The notes under the pieces are model-generated. The model was not told the DNA's origin. It was given only the letters and a program-made list of their open reading frames with translations, and did not search any database. A stretch of DNA of 50,820 nt from Bacteroidaceae bacterium (GTDB lineage: Bacteria; Bacteroidota; Bacteroidia; Bacteroidales; Bacteroidaceae), in assembly GCA_017546785.1 (NCBI GenBank), contig JAFYRW010000001.1, positions 1-50,820 of the forward strand, given 5' to 3'. This document shows positions 26,110-34,969 of the stretch, in pieces (the stretch's first letter is position 1; each line of letters opens with the position of its first letter). A program made the position numbers and the translations under genes.

Positions 26110-27663
26110 ATGAGCAAGCAATTTGAAAAAATCAAAGAGCTGGTTGCCCTAAGAGCTAAAGCACGTATGGGCGGTGGCGAAAAGGCAATAGAAAAACAAC
26201 ACGAACGAGGAAAATACACAGCACGCGAGCGTATAGATATGCTACTCGACAAAGGCAGTTTCGAGGAGTTTGATATGTTCGTCACCCATCGCTGTACAAA
26301 CTTCGGACAAGAGAAGAAACAGTATCTAGGCGACGGTGTCGTTACCGGTTGCGGAACAATCGAGGGACGACTCGTATATATTTTTGCACAGGACTTTACT
26401 GTTACCGGCGGCTCGCTATCCGAGACAATAGCACAGAAAATATGCAAAGTAATGGATATGGCAATGAAGATGGGTGCGCCCGTCATTGGCATAAACGACA
26501 GCGGTGGCGCGCGTATACAGGAGGGAATAAATGCCCTTGCAGGATACGCCGAAATTTTTGAGCGCAACATTCTTGCATCGGGCGTCATTCCCCAAATCTC
26601 GGGAATTTTCGGTCCCTGCGCAGGTGGCGCCGTATATTCTCCCGCCCTTACAGACTTTACCATAATGACCGAGGGCACATCTTATATGTTCCTTACCGGC
26701 CCTAAGGTTGTAAAGACAGTTCTTGGAGAGGTTGTCACACAGGAGCAGCTTGGTGGAGCAAGTGTCCACGCAAGTAAATCGGGCGTAACACACTTTACAG
26801 CAAGCAACGAAGAGGAAGGACTTATGCTCATACGCAAGCTCTTCAGCTACATTCCGCAGAACAACCGCGAGACAACTCCCGAGGTTCCTTGCACCGACCC
26901 CATCAACCGCGTTAGTGACCTTCTCAACGAGATTATCCCCGACAATCCCAATCAGGCGTATGATATGTACAACGTTATTGGAGAAATTGTCGATAATGGA
27001 GAATTCCTCGAGGTTCACCGCGACTATGCGCAGAATATTATCGTAGGCTTCGCCCGTATGAACGGAAAGTCGGTAGGTATCGTTGCCAACCAGCCTTGTC
27101 GCTACGCCGGTGTACTCGACTGCAACGCATCGCGCAAGGGTGCCCGATTCGTACGCTTCTGCGACGCATTCAACATTCCTTTGGTGACATTGGTCGATGT
27201 TCCAGGATTCCTTCCCGGTACAGCACAGGAGTACAATGCCGTTATTCTTCACGGAGCAAAATTGCTATACGCCTACGGCGAGGCTACAGTGCCCAAAGTT
27301 ACCGTAACATTGCGTAAATCATACGGAGGTTCACATATTGTGATGGCCTGCAAGCAATTGCGCGCCGACATCAACTACGCTTGGCCCAGCGCCGAGATTG
27401 CTGTTATGGGTGCTGCTGGTGCAGCCGAGGTTCTCTATGCAAAAGAGGCAAAAGAGGCTGCCGACCCCAAAGCATTCATTGCCGAGAAGGAGGCAGAGTA
27501 CAACAAACTCTTCGCCAACCCCTATCAGGCTGCAAAGTATGGTTACATCGACGATGTTATTGAGCCCCGCAATACACGTTTCCGCGTGATACGCGCTCTT
27601 GCACAGCTCGAAGGCAAACGTCAGGGACTCCCCCATAAAAAACACGGAAACATTCCTCTTTAA
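26110..27663 (+). CDS. mmdA: Methylmalonyl-CoA decarboxylase alpha / acyl-CoA carboxyltransferase subunit
   Basis: 517 residues from 26110; the frame is open further upstream but only across the mce gene. Crotonase-like double carboxyltransferase domain with [12 protein letters not shown], the [11 protein letters not shown] loop, [13 protein letters not shown] (about 130-142), the [13 protein letters not shown] oxyanion region and the second-domain [14 protein letters not shown] and [15 protein letters not shown]. Transfers the carboxyl from methylmalonyl-CoA to biotin on the carrier encoded two genes on; the same family serves propionyl-CoA carboxylases, but the neighbours (epimerase, small epsilon-like subunit, free biotin carrier) favour the decarboxylase. 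Confidence 0.88.
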   Translation: MSKQFEKIKELVALRAKARMGGGEKAIEKQHERGKYTARERIDMLLDKGSFEEFDMFVTHRCTNFGQEKKQYLGDGVVTGCGTIEGRLVYIFAQDFTVTGGSLSETIAQKICKVMDMAMKMGAPVIGINDSGGARIQEGINALAGYAEIFERNILASGVIPQISGIFGPCAGGAVYSPALTDFTIMTEGTSYMFLTGPKVVKTVLGEVVTQEQLGGASVHASKSGVTHFTASNEEEGLMLIRKLFSYIPQNNRETTPEVPCTDPINRVSDLLNEIIPDNPNQAYDMYNVIGEIVDNGEFLEVHRDYAQNIIVGFARMNGKSVGIVANQPCRYAGVLDCNASRKGARFVRFCDAFNIPLVTLVDVPGFLPGTAQEYNAVILHGAKLLYAYGEATVPKVTVTLRKSYGGSHIVMACKQLRADINYAWPSAEIAVMGAAGAAEVLYAKEAKEAADPKAFIAEKEAEYNKLFANPYQAAKYGYIDDVIEPRNTRFRVIRALAQLEGKRQGLPHKKHGNIPL

Positions 27664-27674
27664 AAATACAGAAT

Positions 27675-27815
27675 ATGGAAGAGAAAGATAATGCTGTAAT
27701 TGCAGCAATTGCAATGGCCCTCAGCAGCTATATGGGCGACAATATACACGACGAGGAGAGTGGCGTGCTCACCATCCGATACGTGAACAGACATTGGAAC
27801 AATTTGTGTAACTAA
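27675..27815 (+). CDS. Small decarboxylase subunit, MmdE / OadG C-terminal-like
   Basis: 46 residues, MEEKDNAVIAAIAMALSSYM at the N-terminus and HDEESGVLTIR then NRHWNNL at the end. The AAIAxAL helix followed by a short ESG-x-LTI segment resembles the C-terminal part of OadG/MmdD-type gamma/delta subunits and the separate epsilon subunit known from Veillonella methylmalonyl-CoA decarboxylase, which stabilises the complex. No membrane helix is present. It lies 11 bases after mmdA and 13 before the biotin carrier gene, so it is a genuine operon member. Confidence 0.7.
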   Translation: MEEKDNAVIAAIAMALSSYMGDNIHDEESGVLTIRYVNRHWNNLCN

Positions 27816-27828
27816 AATTCAAGAAAAA

Positions 27829-28266
27829 ATGAAAGAGTATAAATATACAATCGACGGCAACAAATACGAGGTAAGCATCAACGAGGTTGCCGACACAACA
27901 GCAAAAGTAACCGTAAACGGTGTAGAGTATAATGTAGAATGGGAAAAGCCCGAGGAGAAAAAGCCTGTGGTTGTTGTCAAGCCTGTAGCGGCAGCTCCTG
28001 CTCCAGCAGCACCCGCGCCCGTAGCGACAGCTCCCAGCGCAGCACCCGCAAACGGACACGCAATAAAGACTCCCCTTCCCGGTGTAATTATCGACGTTAA
28101 GGTAAATGTCGGCGACACTGTAGCAAAAGGCGACACAGTTGTTATCCTCGAGGCGATGAAGATGGAGAATAACATCAACAGCGACAGAGACGGTAAAGTT
28201 GTATCCATTGCTGTAGCAAAGGGCGACACTGTAGCCGACGGCGCGGTTCTTGTTGTGCTTGAATAA
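27829..28266 (+). CDS. mmdC: Biotin carboxyl carrier subunit of methylmalonyl-CoA decarboxylase
   Basis: 145 residues. N-terminal 45-residue beta domain, a flexible Ala/Pro linker (about 47-75), then the biotinyl domain (about 76-145) with EAMKMEN, biotin on K111. Accepts the carboxyl group from MmdA. In Na+-pumping decarboxylases the carboxyl-biotin is then decarboxylated by a membrane beta subunit (MmdB/OadB). That gene is not next here, unlike in the Bacteroides operons I recall. Confidence 0.88.
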   Translation: MKEYKYTIDGNKYEVSINEVADTTAKVTVNGVEYNVEWEKPEEKKPVVVVKPVAAAPAPAAPAPVATAPSAAPANGHAIKTPLPGVIIDVKVNVGDTVAKGDTVVILEAMKMENNINSDRDGKVVSIAVAKGDTVADGAVLVVLE

Positions 28267-28297
28267 TATTAACACATATAAAAACATTTATAAATAG

Positions 28298-30298
28298 ATG
28301 AAAAGACTTTTGCATACCACAATGCTTATTGTGGCATTGTTTGTCGTGCTCCCAGCTATTGCAGTCGAGGATAAGAACGAAAAGCCGTTCGTTGTCCCCG
28401 AGCTTCGCGAGTGGAACGGAGGCAACGGCATTGCCGAGATAACAAAGAAGACACGTATCGTATACCCCAAAGGCGATTCAGCCCTTAAAGCTGTAGCCCA
28501 GCAGTTGGCAAACGACTACGGAAAGATGTTCGGTACAGAATTGCAGGTAACCGATAAAGCTGCAAAGAATGGCGACATTACCCTCTCATACACAAACGAC
28601 AAGACACTCGGTGAGGAGGGATACACAATTGCCATAGACAACAATATCGAACTATCGGCACCCACAGCAAAAGGTCTTTTCTGGGCTACACGCACCATCC
28701 TTCAGATTGCGGAGCAGAGCAAAGGAAAGAGTATCGCCAAAGGAACAATACGCGACTGGCCCGACTACTCTCTGCGCGGCTTTATGCTCGACTGCGGACG
28801 TAAGTTCATTCCTTTGCATTTCCTGTACGACTATGTGAAGCTTATGTCATATTATAAGATGAACACATTCCAGATTCATCTTAACGACAACTCATTCAAG
28901 CAATATTTCAACAATGATTGGAACAAGACACAGAGTGCTTTCCGTTTGGAGAGCGACTATTTCCCAGGATTGACAGCACGCGACGGATACTACACCAAGC
29001 AGGAGTTCATCGAGCTTCAGAAATTTGCCGAGGAGATGCACGTCGAGATTATCCCCGAGATTGATGCTCCGGCACACTCTTTGGCATTCACAAAGTTCCG
29101 TCCCGAGATTGGCAGCAAGGAGTATGGAATGGATCACCTCGACCTTTTCAAGAACGAGACATATACATTTATCGATTCGCTCTACGATGAGTATCTCAAA
29201 GGCGACGAGCCTGTGTTCCGCGGCAAGCGAGTACACGTTGGAACCGACGAGTATTCTAACCGCGACAAGGCTGTAGTAGAGAAGTTCCGTTATTTCACCG
29301 ACTATTGCATTCGCCTCGTAGAGAAGTATGGCAAGCAGGCGTGCGCCTGGGGAGCACTCACACACGCAAAGGGCGAGACTCCTGTAAAATCGGAGAATGT
29401 TCTTTTGGGTGCGTGGTACAACGGATACGCCGACCCTAAGGATATGATAGAATTGGGCTACGACCTTATATCAATCCCCGATGGCTACCTTTACATTGTT
29501 CCTGCTGCAGGATACTACTACGATTATCTGAATACACAGATGCTCTACGAGCATTGGACTCCTGCCCAGATTGGCAACCAGAAGTTCGAGGAGCGTCACC
29601 CGCAAATTAAGGGAGGAATGTTCGCCGTATGGAACGACCACGCAGGAAACGGTATAAGCTATCAGGATATACACTACCGCGCATTCCCCGCAATGCAGAC
29701 TATGGCTGTAAAAATGTGGACCGGTGCTGCTCCTGCGCTCAAATACGATGAGTTCAGCAACAAGCTGCAGTATCTCAGCGAGGCTCCGGGAGTAAACGTT
29801 GCTGGACGCACAAACAGCTACGACGAGAATGGTACAAGAATCCCCTACTCATTCAGCAAGAAGGTTGTAAAGCCCGGCGAGAGTATGGGCGTCAAGGAGA
29901 TTGGTTGGGAGTACAGTGTATCGTTCGACATTGAGGCGGCAAAAGAGGATGCAGGAACAATCCTTTTTGAGTCGGAGAATGCAAAATTCTATCTGAGCGA
30001 CCCTGTCGAGGGTAAGATCGGATTCTCTCGCGACGGTTACCTTAACACATTCAACTATCAGCTGTTCCCTGGCGAGAAGGCAAAAATTACCGTCAGCGGC
30101 AACAAGGAGCAAACAAGCCTTTATATCGACGGCAAGCTCATCGAGACTCTCGACAGAGAGACACAGTATCACCACAACAGCGCAAGCGGCAACTACGACA
30201 AGATGTATTACGTGCGCACCCTTGTATTCCCCTTGCAAAAGACTGGAGCGTTCAAGAGCAAGGTTAGCAATCTCGAGGTAACAGACAAATGTCTCTAA
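28298..30298 (+). CDS. Secreted GH20 beta-N-acetylhexosaminidase
   Basis: 666 residues with a signal peptide (about 1-22). GH20b N-terminal domain (about 30-155), then the GH20 barrel with RGFMLDCGRKFIPL, EIIPEIDAPAHS (about 250-261) and the catalytic D317-E318 in HVGTDEYSNRD, and a tryptophan-rich site. C-terminal LamG-like beta-sandwich (about 545-660, SVSFDIEAA and SLYIDGKLIETL). Removes terminal GlcNAc or GalNAc from host glycans. It starts 31 bases after mmdC with no terminator between, so it may be read from the propionate operon. A strong terminator follows. Confidence 0.9.
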   Translation: MKRLLHTTMLIVALFVVLPAIAVEDKNEKPFVVPELREWNGGNGIAEITKKTRIVYPKGDSALKAVAQQLANDYGKMFGTELQVTDKAAKNGDITLSYTNDKTLGEEGYTIAIDNNIELSAPTAKGLFWATRTILQIAEQSKGKSIAKGTIRDWPDYSLRGFMLDCGRKFIPLHFLYDYVKLMSYYKMNTFQIHLNDNSFKQYFNNDWNKTQSAFRLESDYFPGLTARDGYYTKQEFIELQKFAEEMHVEIIPEIDAPAHSLAFTKFRPEIGSKEYGMDHLDLFKNETYTFIDSLYDEYLKGDEPVFRGKRVHVGTDEYSNRDKAVVEKFRYFTDYCIRLVEKYGKQACAWGALTHAKGETPVKSENVLLGAWYNGYADPKDMIELGYDLISIPDGYLYIVPAAGYYYDYLNTQMLYEHWTPAQIGNQKFEERHPQIKGGMFAVWNDHAGNGISYQDIHYRAFPAMQTMAVKMWTGAAPALKYDEFSNKLQYLSEAPGVNVAGRTNSYDENGTRIPYSFSKKVVKPGESMGVKEIGWEYSVSFDIEAAKEDAGTILFESENAKFYLSDPVEGKIGFSRDGYLNTFNYQLFPGEKAKITVSGNKEQTSLYIDGKLIETLDRETQYHHNSASGNYDKMYYVRTLVFPLQKTGAFKSKVSNLEVTDKCL

Positions 30299-30313
30299 AT
30301 ACCAGAGAGAACA

Positions 30314-30353
30314 TATAATAAAAGCAGGCGAATGTTCGCCTGCTTTTATTATA
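30314..30353. terminator. Bidirectional terminator, GH20 / GT2 genes
   Basis: Perfect 19-bp inverted repeat (arms 30314-30332 and 30335-30353) with a two-base loop between two convergent genes, with TTTTATTATA on the plus strand. Confidence 0.92.
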
Positions 30354-31283
30354 TCATATATTTCTATTTGCACCTTTTAGGTACCCTTTCAGATAGAATC
30401 CCAACAGCACGCTCCTCTTTCTCAAGCTGATGTTTGAGAGAAGAATATCGGATATTCCAGCAACGTCTATCTCTTCGGAGCAGTCGCGCAGATAACGCGC
30501 CGCATCGGACATTCCGCAATTATCGATAAGCTCGCACAAAAGTGCGCAACGGGTGTATCGGAACTGCTCGGCATAGCCATTGTCGTACATTTTGCGCAAC
30601 ATTCGGCATACCACAAGCTGCTGCATCAATTTTTGGGGCGACAGGGTAAGAGTGCAACTGTCGGAATTTCCTTTATTGTAGAAATAGCAGTAGGCATTAT
30701 GCAATAACTTTATGTTACGGCAATGCTTGACCAATTGCGCAGTAACCAACCAATCCTCGCCTATTATTATATTGCTGTCGAAGCGAATATTATGCTCTAC
30801 GAACAATGTGCGACGATAAACGCCACAATAGCAGGCAACAATTGTCTTACGCGCCACAACATCGGCCATTACCCTGTTTTTATCGGAGCTTTTGCCCAGC
30901 TTGTAACGCCTTGTACGAGTATCAGAAACAGCGGTTGCCGAAAAACGCACTATATCATATTCGGGAATATAGGGCAGGCATACGGCAAGAGCATCGTCGG
31001 ACAGCCAATCGTCGGAGTCCACGAACATAATATACTCTCCTTGCGCATTATCGAGGCCATAGTTACGCGCCGAGCTGACACCGCCGTTAGGCTTATCATA
31101 GACCTTCACCCTTGAATCCTTTGCCGCATATTCGCGACAAAGAGCAAGGCTGCCATCCTTGCTGCCGTCATTGACCAGCAACAATTCAAAATTGTCCACA
31201 CTCTGCACAAGCAGACTATCGACACATTTAGGCAGATATTTCTCAGCGTTATATACCGGGACTATTATACTGAATTTAGGCAT
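30354..31283 (-). CDS. Family 2 glycosyltransferase
   Basis: 309 residues. GT-A domain with SIIVPVYNAEKYLPKCVDSLL (residues 5-25), LVNDGSKDGS, the KPNGGVSSARNYG loop and the metal-binding DSDD (near 91-94). No membrane helices. The C-terminal third is variable, as is usual for enzymes adding sugars to surface polysaccharides or glycans. Its start follows the GT4 stop by one base, so it is translationally coupled to that gene. Acceptor and donor unknown. Confidence 0.85.
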   Translation of the reverse strand: MPKFSIIVPVYNAEKYLPKCVDSLLVQSVDNFELLLVNDGSKDGSLALCREYAAKDSRVKVYDKPNGGVSSARNYGLDNAQGEYIMFVDSDDWLSDDALAVCLPYIPEYDIVRFSATAVSDTRTRRYKLGKSSDKNRVMADVVARKTIVACYCGVYRRTLFVEHNIRFDSNIIIGEDWLVTAQLVKHCRNIKLLHNAYCYFYNKGNSDSCTLTLSPQKLMQQLVVCRMLRKMYDNGYAEQFRYTRCALLCELIDNCGMSDAARYLRDCSEEIDVAGISDILLSNISLRKRSVLLGFYLKGYLKGANRNI

Positions 31284-31284
31284 A

Positions 31285-32448
31285 TTACCTTATCCGTTCA
31301 ATAAGTTTATGATACTGCTCGGCACTCGACTCTGCCGAGAAACGTTTGATATTTTCGTAACCGTTAGCCTGTATCGTACGACGCAACCCATTGTCACTCA
31401 TCAGTTGCGACAGCGCCTCGGCATAAGCTGCAATATCGTCGTTAGGGACATATACTCCATTCTCCCAATTAGGCGAGAGAATCTCGCGTACACCGCTGCT
31501 ACAATCGAATGCGATGGTTGCGCAGCCGCAACTTTGTGCCTCGAGAAGCACCATAGGGCAGCCCTCAACGTCGGACGAGAGAGCCAGAATCTCGGCTTTG
31601 CCATAATACTCTTCGGGAGCACTCGAAAAGCCCACGAACAACACTCTCTGCAGATTCTTGTCGGCTACGATTTTTCTTAGAGAAGCACCCTCTTCTCCGT
31701 CGCCTACAATTTTAAGAGTCCAGTCGCTATGCTTATCCTGCACAAGTTCCCACGCAGCCAACAATCGGTCCACGCGCTTGTCCCAATAGCTCAGACGCCC
31801 AACAAAGAGCACGCATTTTTCGCGTTTGCCAACAGGCATACCACTCATAGGAGAGATTGGATTCTTTAATGTCACGAATTTTGAGCCGGAATATTCAATT
31901 CCCAATTCTTGGGCTATTGCCTTGCCATAATCGTCGAAAAGGACTGCAAAGGCATCGACATTATCATAAATCCATCGGTATCTTTTTCGCGGCTTTCTAT
32001 AATAATACCCCGACTTTAGTTTAGGAGCATCTATCAGCCAACATTTTATCTTGTAGAAGATATTGTTGCGTTTAGGGTGTAATATTGCACCAGCCTTCTC
32101 CTTTTCCTCGTAGAAAGGACGGCTATGAAGAGCGAATACAACCTTACACAATCCCCTGTTCTTGAATTCAGCAAGATAGGCGGGGAAACGCGCTGGAGAG
32201 AAAAAGATCTCTATTCCATTCTTGCATATAGCCTCCTCGACAAAGGCTTTATTCAAATTACTGTGTGGCTTATATGGCAGCTGAATATATTCTATCGGCA
32301 AGGAGTCCGACGGCAGTTTCTCCCGTTCGAGCTTATACACGAACAGATAGAGTCTGTAGCCTAAGGCAGCCATAGGGCGAGCCAGATTCATCACAACCCT
32401 TTCTATTCCGCCGGCAGGAAATTCCTTTACGATAAATGATATTTTCAT
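31285..32448 (-). CDS. Family 4 glycosyltransferase
   Basis: 387 residues from the ATG at 32448. GT-B fold: N-terminal domain with KEFPAGGIERVVMN (residues 8-21), C-terminal domain with KCVLFVGRLSYWDKRVDRLL (about 185-204), LKIVGDGEEG, and the donor-binding SSDVEGCPMVLLEAQSCGC (near 290). Retaining enzyme, nucleotide sugar unknown. Pairs with the GT2 gene as a two-gene unit likely to build a short surface or capsule sugar; no flippase, polymerase or other capsule gene is adjacent. A TATATTCG -7-like box is at 32533-32540. Confidence 0.83.
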   Translation of the reverse strand: MKISFIVKEFPAGGIERVVMNLARPMAALGYRLYLFVYKLEREKLPSDSLPIEYIQLPYKPHSNLNKAFVEEAICKNGIEIFFSPARFPAYLAEFKNRGLCKVVFALHSRPFYEEKEKAGAILHPKRNNIFYKIKCWLIDAPKLKSGYYYRKPRKRYRWIYDNVDAFAVLFDDYGKAIAQELGIEYSGSKFVTLKNPISPMSGMPVGKREKCVLFVGRLSYWDKRVDRLLAAWELVQDKHSDWTLKIVGDGEEGASLRKIVADKNLQRVLFVGFSSAPEEYYGKAEILALSSDVEGCPMVLLEAQSCGCATIAFDCSSGVREILSPNWENGVYVPNDDIAAYAEALSQLMSDNGLRRTIQANGYENIKRFSAESSAEQYHKLIERIR

Positions 32449-32638
32449 CACAAACAATTACATTGCACAAAGAGAGTGCCGCAACCATACACAATGCAGC
32501 AGAATCCCTTTCGTATAATTCACTTTCTGTTGCGAATATAGCTATTTTTTACAAAATGAATATATCATCCTGCAAAATAGAAAAAGAAGCTCGAGAATTT
32601 TTGTTTGAATCACAGGATAGCGCCCTGTGCATCGGGGA

Positions 32639-32989
32639 TTACAACAATCTGTTTGTACCGGCCTCTGGAATAACCACTTTCGGCTTGAATGCTGCAGCCT
32701 CCTCGGGAGTCATTGTAGCATAAGCCATAATTATAGCAACATCACCCGGTTGGAATTTATGCGCAGCAGCACCATTCAGGCATATTACACCCGAATTACG
32801 CTCACCCTTTATTACGTATGTTACAATGCGCTCTCCATTGCTGTTGTTTACAACGTGAACCTGCTCATCCTCGACAATGCCTACAGCATCCATCAACGCC
32901 TCATCGATGGTTATACTGCCCATATAGTTAAGGTTAGCCTCGGTAACTGTTACGCAGTGTAGTTTAGACTTTAATATATGCAACAACAT
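32639..32989 (-). CDS. panD: Aspartate 1-decarboxylase (pyruvoyl)
   Basis: 116 residues. The GS self-cleavage site is in [16 protein letters not shown] (G24-S25 region), where the serine becomes the pyruvoyl group. [26 protein letters not shown] fits the family. Makes beta-alanine from aspartate for pantothenate synthesis. It starts 18 bases after panC, which supplies the next step, so the two form an operon. Confidence 0.95.
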   Translation of the reverse strand: MLLHILKSKLHCVTVTEANLNYMGSITIDEALMDAVGIVEDEQVHVVNNSNGERIVTYVIKGERNSGVICLNGAAAHKFQPGDVAIIMAYATMTPEEAAAFKPKVVIPEAGTNRLL

Positions 32990-33007
32990 AATTATTTCAT
33001 TTACACA

Positions 33008-33865
33008 TTAGAGAGAAGCAACATAAGTGATATTGTCTATAAGACGTATTTTGCCACAGAACAGAGCAATGCATCCTACTCTATAATCGCTATCCTCCCA
33101 CGACTCTATCTGCTGCAATGTATTGCCATCGACTATCTGGAAATATTCGGGCACGAATCCGTCTATTGCAGCAATCTGCTCCTCGACAAACTTTTTTGTC
33201 TCTTGCAAAGTGTGCTCTTTGGCATATTCGAGACTCTCCTTTAGTATGCGCGAGATATTTACTGCTCGTACACGCTCCTCGGCAGTGAGCAACATATTGC
33301 GGCTACTCATAGCAAGACCATCATCCTCGCGCACAATGGGACAGCCCACAATCTCAAGATTGAGATTAAGCTGACGCACCATTTTTCTTATTATGGCAAG
33401 CTGCTGAAAATCCTTCTCGCCAAAATAGGCCTTATGGGGCTCTACCGCATAAAAGAGTTTGCTTACAATCTGCGCTACACCGTTAAAGTGTCCGGGACGG
33501 CAAGCCCCCTCCATCACAGTGTCGAGAGGAGAGAACGAGAATACACGGGTGTCAGGCTCGGGATACATTTCCGATACCTCGGGCGCAAATGCGTAGGTTG
33601 CGCCAACCCCTTCGAGAAGCGCGCAGTCGGCCTCTAAAGTACGCGGATAATTTTTAAGGTCGTTCTTATCGTTAAACTGTGTAGGATTGACAAAAATACT
33701 TACTACAGTTATATCATTTTCGGCAACAGAGCGCTCCACCAACGACACGTGTCCACGATGCAATGCACCCATTGTAGGTACAAAGCCGATGCTCTTACCG
33801 AGAGCACGACACACATCCAATTCGTCGCGAAGCTCCGAGATAGTACTTACTACTTTCATTTTCAA
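33008..33865 (-). CDS. panC: Pantothenate synthetase
   Basis: 285 residues (start two residues later also possible). Rossmann-type adenylating enzyme: [11 protein letters not shown] (about 29-39, HxGH type), the ATP-binding [38 protein letters not shown] and AMSSRN (near 185). Joins pantoate and beta-alanine. In one operon with panD. A weak promoter lies at 33910-33940. Confidence 0.96.
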   Translation of the reverse strand: MKMKVVSTISELRDELDVCRALGKSIGFVPTMGALHRGHVSLVERSVAENDITVVSIFVNPTQFNDKNDLKNYPRTLEADCALLEGVGATYAFAPEVSEMYPEPDTRVFSFSPLDTVMEGACRPGHFNGVAQIVSKLFYAVEPHKAYFGEKDFQQLAIIRKMVRQLNLNLEIVGCPIVREDDGLAMSSRNMLLTAEERVRAVNISRILKESLEYAKEHTLQETKKFVEEQIAAIDGFVPEYFQIVDGNTLQQIESWEDSDYRVGCIALFCGKIRLIDNITYVASL

Positions 33866-33909
33866 TATATTACAGAGAAATTTAAACTATTTTTCTCTAT
33901 TTCGGAGTG

Positions 33910-33940
33910 CAAAGTAACAAACAATTGAGCATAAAACGAA
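33910..33940 (-). promoter_or_regulatory. Weak promoter of panC-panD
   Basis: TTACTTTG on the minus strand (one base off TAnnTTTG, plus-strand 33910-33917) with TTCG 19 bases upstream (plus-strand CGAA 33937-33940). Confidence 0.35.
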
Positions 33941-33944
33941 ATAA

Positions 33945-33984
33945 TTGCAAAAAATATTTTTGCATAAAACGTGCAGAAACTGCA
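33945..33984. promoter_or_regulatory. Paired TGCA palindromes between panC and the GT5-like gene
   Basis: TGCAAAAA-ATA-TTTTTGCA (33946-33964) followed by TGCAG-AAA-CTGCA (33972-33984) just upstream of the panC -33 element, between divergent genes. Candidate operators; not placed as terminators because no gene ends here. Confidence 0.45.
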
Positions 33985-34078
33985 TATAACCATAAGAAAA
34001 ACAGCAAGCTTATTGCAAGGTTAATAATTGTAAATCAAAGCATTTTGCTACTGCAAAGCATTAAAAAAAGAAAAAGAA

Positions 34079-34110
34079 CTTGCTATTTTGCCGTTTTTTC
34101 AATAACTTTG
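34079..34110 (+). promoter_or_regulatory. Promoter of the GT5-like/DUF4270 operon
   Basis: TAACTTTG at 34103-34110 (exact -7) with CTTG at 34079-34082, one base off TTTG, 20 bases upstream. Confidence 0.6.
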
Positions 34111-34149
34111 CAACTGCCACGTATTACATTCTCGTAGCAAACAAAAAAA

Positions 34150-34962
34150 ATGAAAGCAAACAAAATACTATTTATTACTCAAGAAATCACACCGTTCGTA
34201 CAGGAATCAACAATTGCGAACATCGGAAGACAACTACCACAGGCCACTCAAGAGAGCGGACACGAAATTCGTATCTTCACTCCCAAATGGGGACACATTA
34301 ACGAGAGACGCAACCAGCTTCACGAGGTTATACGCCTTTCGGGAATGAACCTTATCATCGACGACACAGACCATCCTTTGATTATCAAGGTAGCCTCTCT
34401 TCAGGCGGCACGTATGCAGGTCTATTTCATAGACAACGACGACTATTTCCAGAATCGTCTGATGGTGAAAGATGCCGACGGAGTAGAATACCCCGACAAC
34501 GACGAGCGCACCATATTCTTTGCACGCGGAGTATTGGAAACTGTCAAGAAGCTACGTTGGTGTCCCGATGTAATTCACTGCCACGGTTGGATTTCTGCGC
34601 TTGTACCAATTTATGTAAAAAGCGCATACAACGAGGAGCCCTCTTTCCGCGACTCAAAAGTAGTATTCTCGCTTTACGATGACAATTTCAAGGAGAATCT
34701 GCCCGACAACTTCCTGCAGAAGGTTCTTCACAAGAATATGGATATTTCCTTGTTGGACGGCATTGAGATTCCCACCACATACGAGGAGCTTGCAAAGATT
34801 GCTATACGCTACAGCGACGGTGTAATTGTAAACGGCGAGAACATTTCTCCAGAGCTATTGGAGTATGCAAAGTCTTTAGGCAAGCCCATACTCGAAAAGC
34901 AAGCAGAGGAGGCATACGCCGAAGCCTGCAGCAATTTCTACGAAACAATTTATGATGAGTAA
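34150..34962 (+). CDS. Glycogen synthase N-terminal (GT5) domain-only protein
   Basis: 270 residues, about half of a GT5 synthase: only the N-terminal Rossmann domain (KANKILFITQEITPFV to about 250), with EIRIFTPKWG and DVIHCHGWISALVP as family marks. The C-terminal domain that holds the nucleotide-sugar site is absent. The KxGGLGDV motif of glycogen synthases is replaced by ESTIANIGRQLP. Conserved in Bacteroidetes and usually labelled glycogen synthase, but probably not catalytic alone; a sensor or scaffold role is possible. Eight bases before a DUF4270 lipoprotein gene. Confidence 0.75.
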   Translation: MKANKILFITQEITPFVQESTIANIGRQLPQATQESGHEIRIFTPKWGHINERRNQLHEVIRLSGMNLIIDDTDHPLIIKVASLQAARMQVYFIDNDDYFQNRLMVKDADGVEYPDNDERTIFFARGVLETVKKLRWCPDVIHCHGWISALVPIYVKSAYNEEPSFRDSKVVFSLYDDNFKENLPDNFLQKVLHKNMDISLLDGIEIPTTYEELAKIAIRYSDGVIVNGENISPELLEYAKSLGKPILEKQAEEAYAEACSNFYETIYDE

Positions 34963-34969
34963 TTTGTAA

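Noticed and set aside
30314-30353. Long perfect inverted repeat as a mobile element end or invertible promoter site
   Set aside because: It sits between two convergent stop codons with T-runs and a tiny loop, the standard bidirectional terminator setting, and has no second copy nearby.
30354-32448. Capsule or O-antigen cluster
   Set aside because: Only two glycosyltransferases are present; no flippase, polymerase, sugar nucleotide genes or UpxY-type regulator.
34150-34962. Truncated glycogen synthase pseudogene
   Set aside because: The frame is intact, starts and ends cleanly, has a promoter and is tightly linked to DUF4270; no C-terminal GT5 remnant follows.
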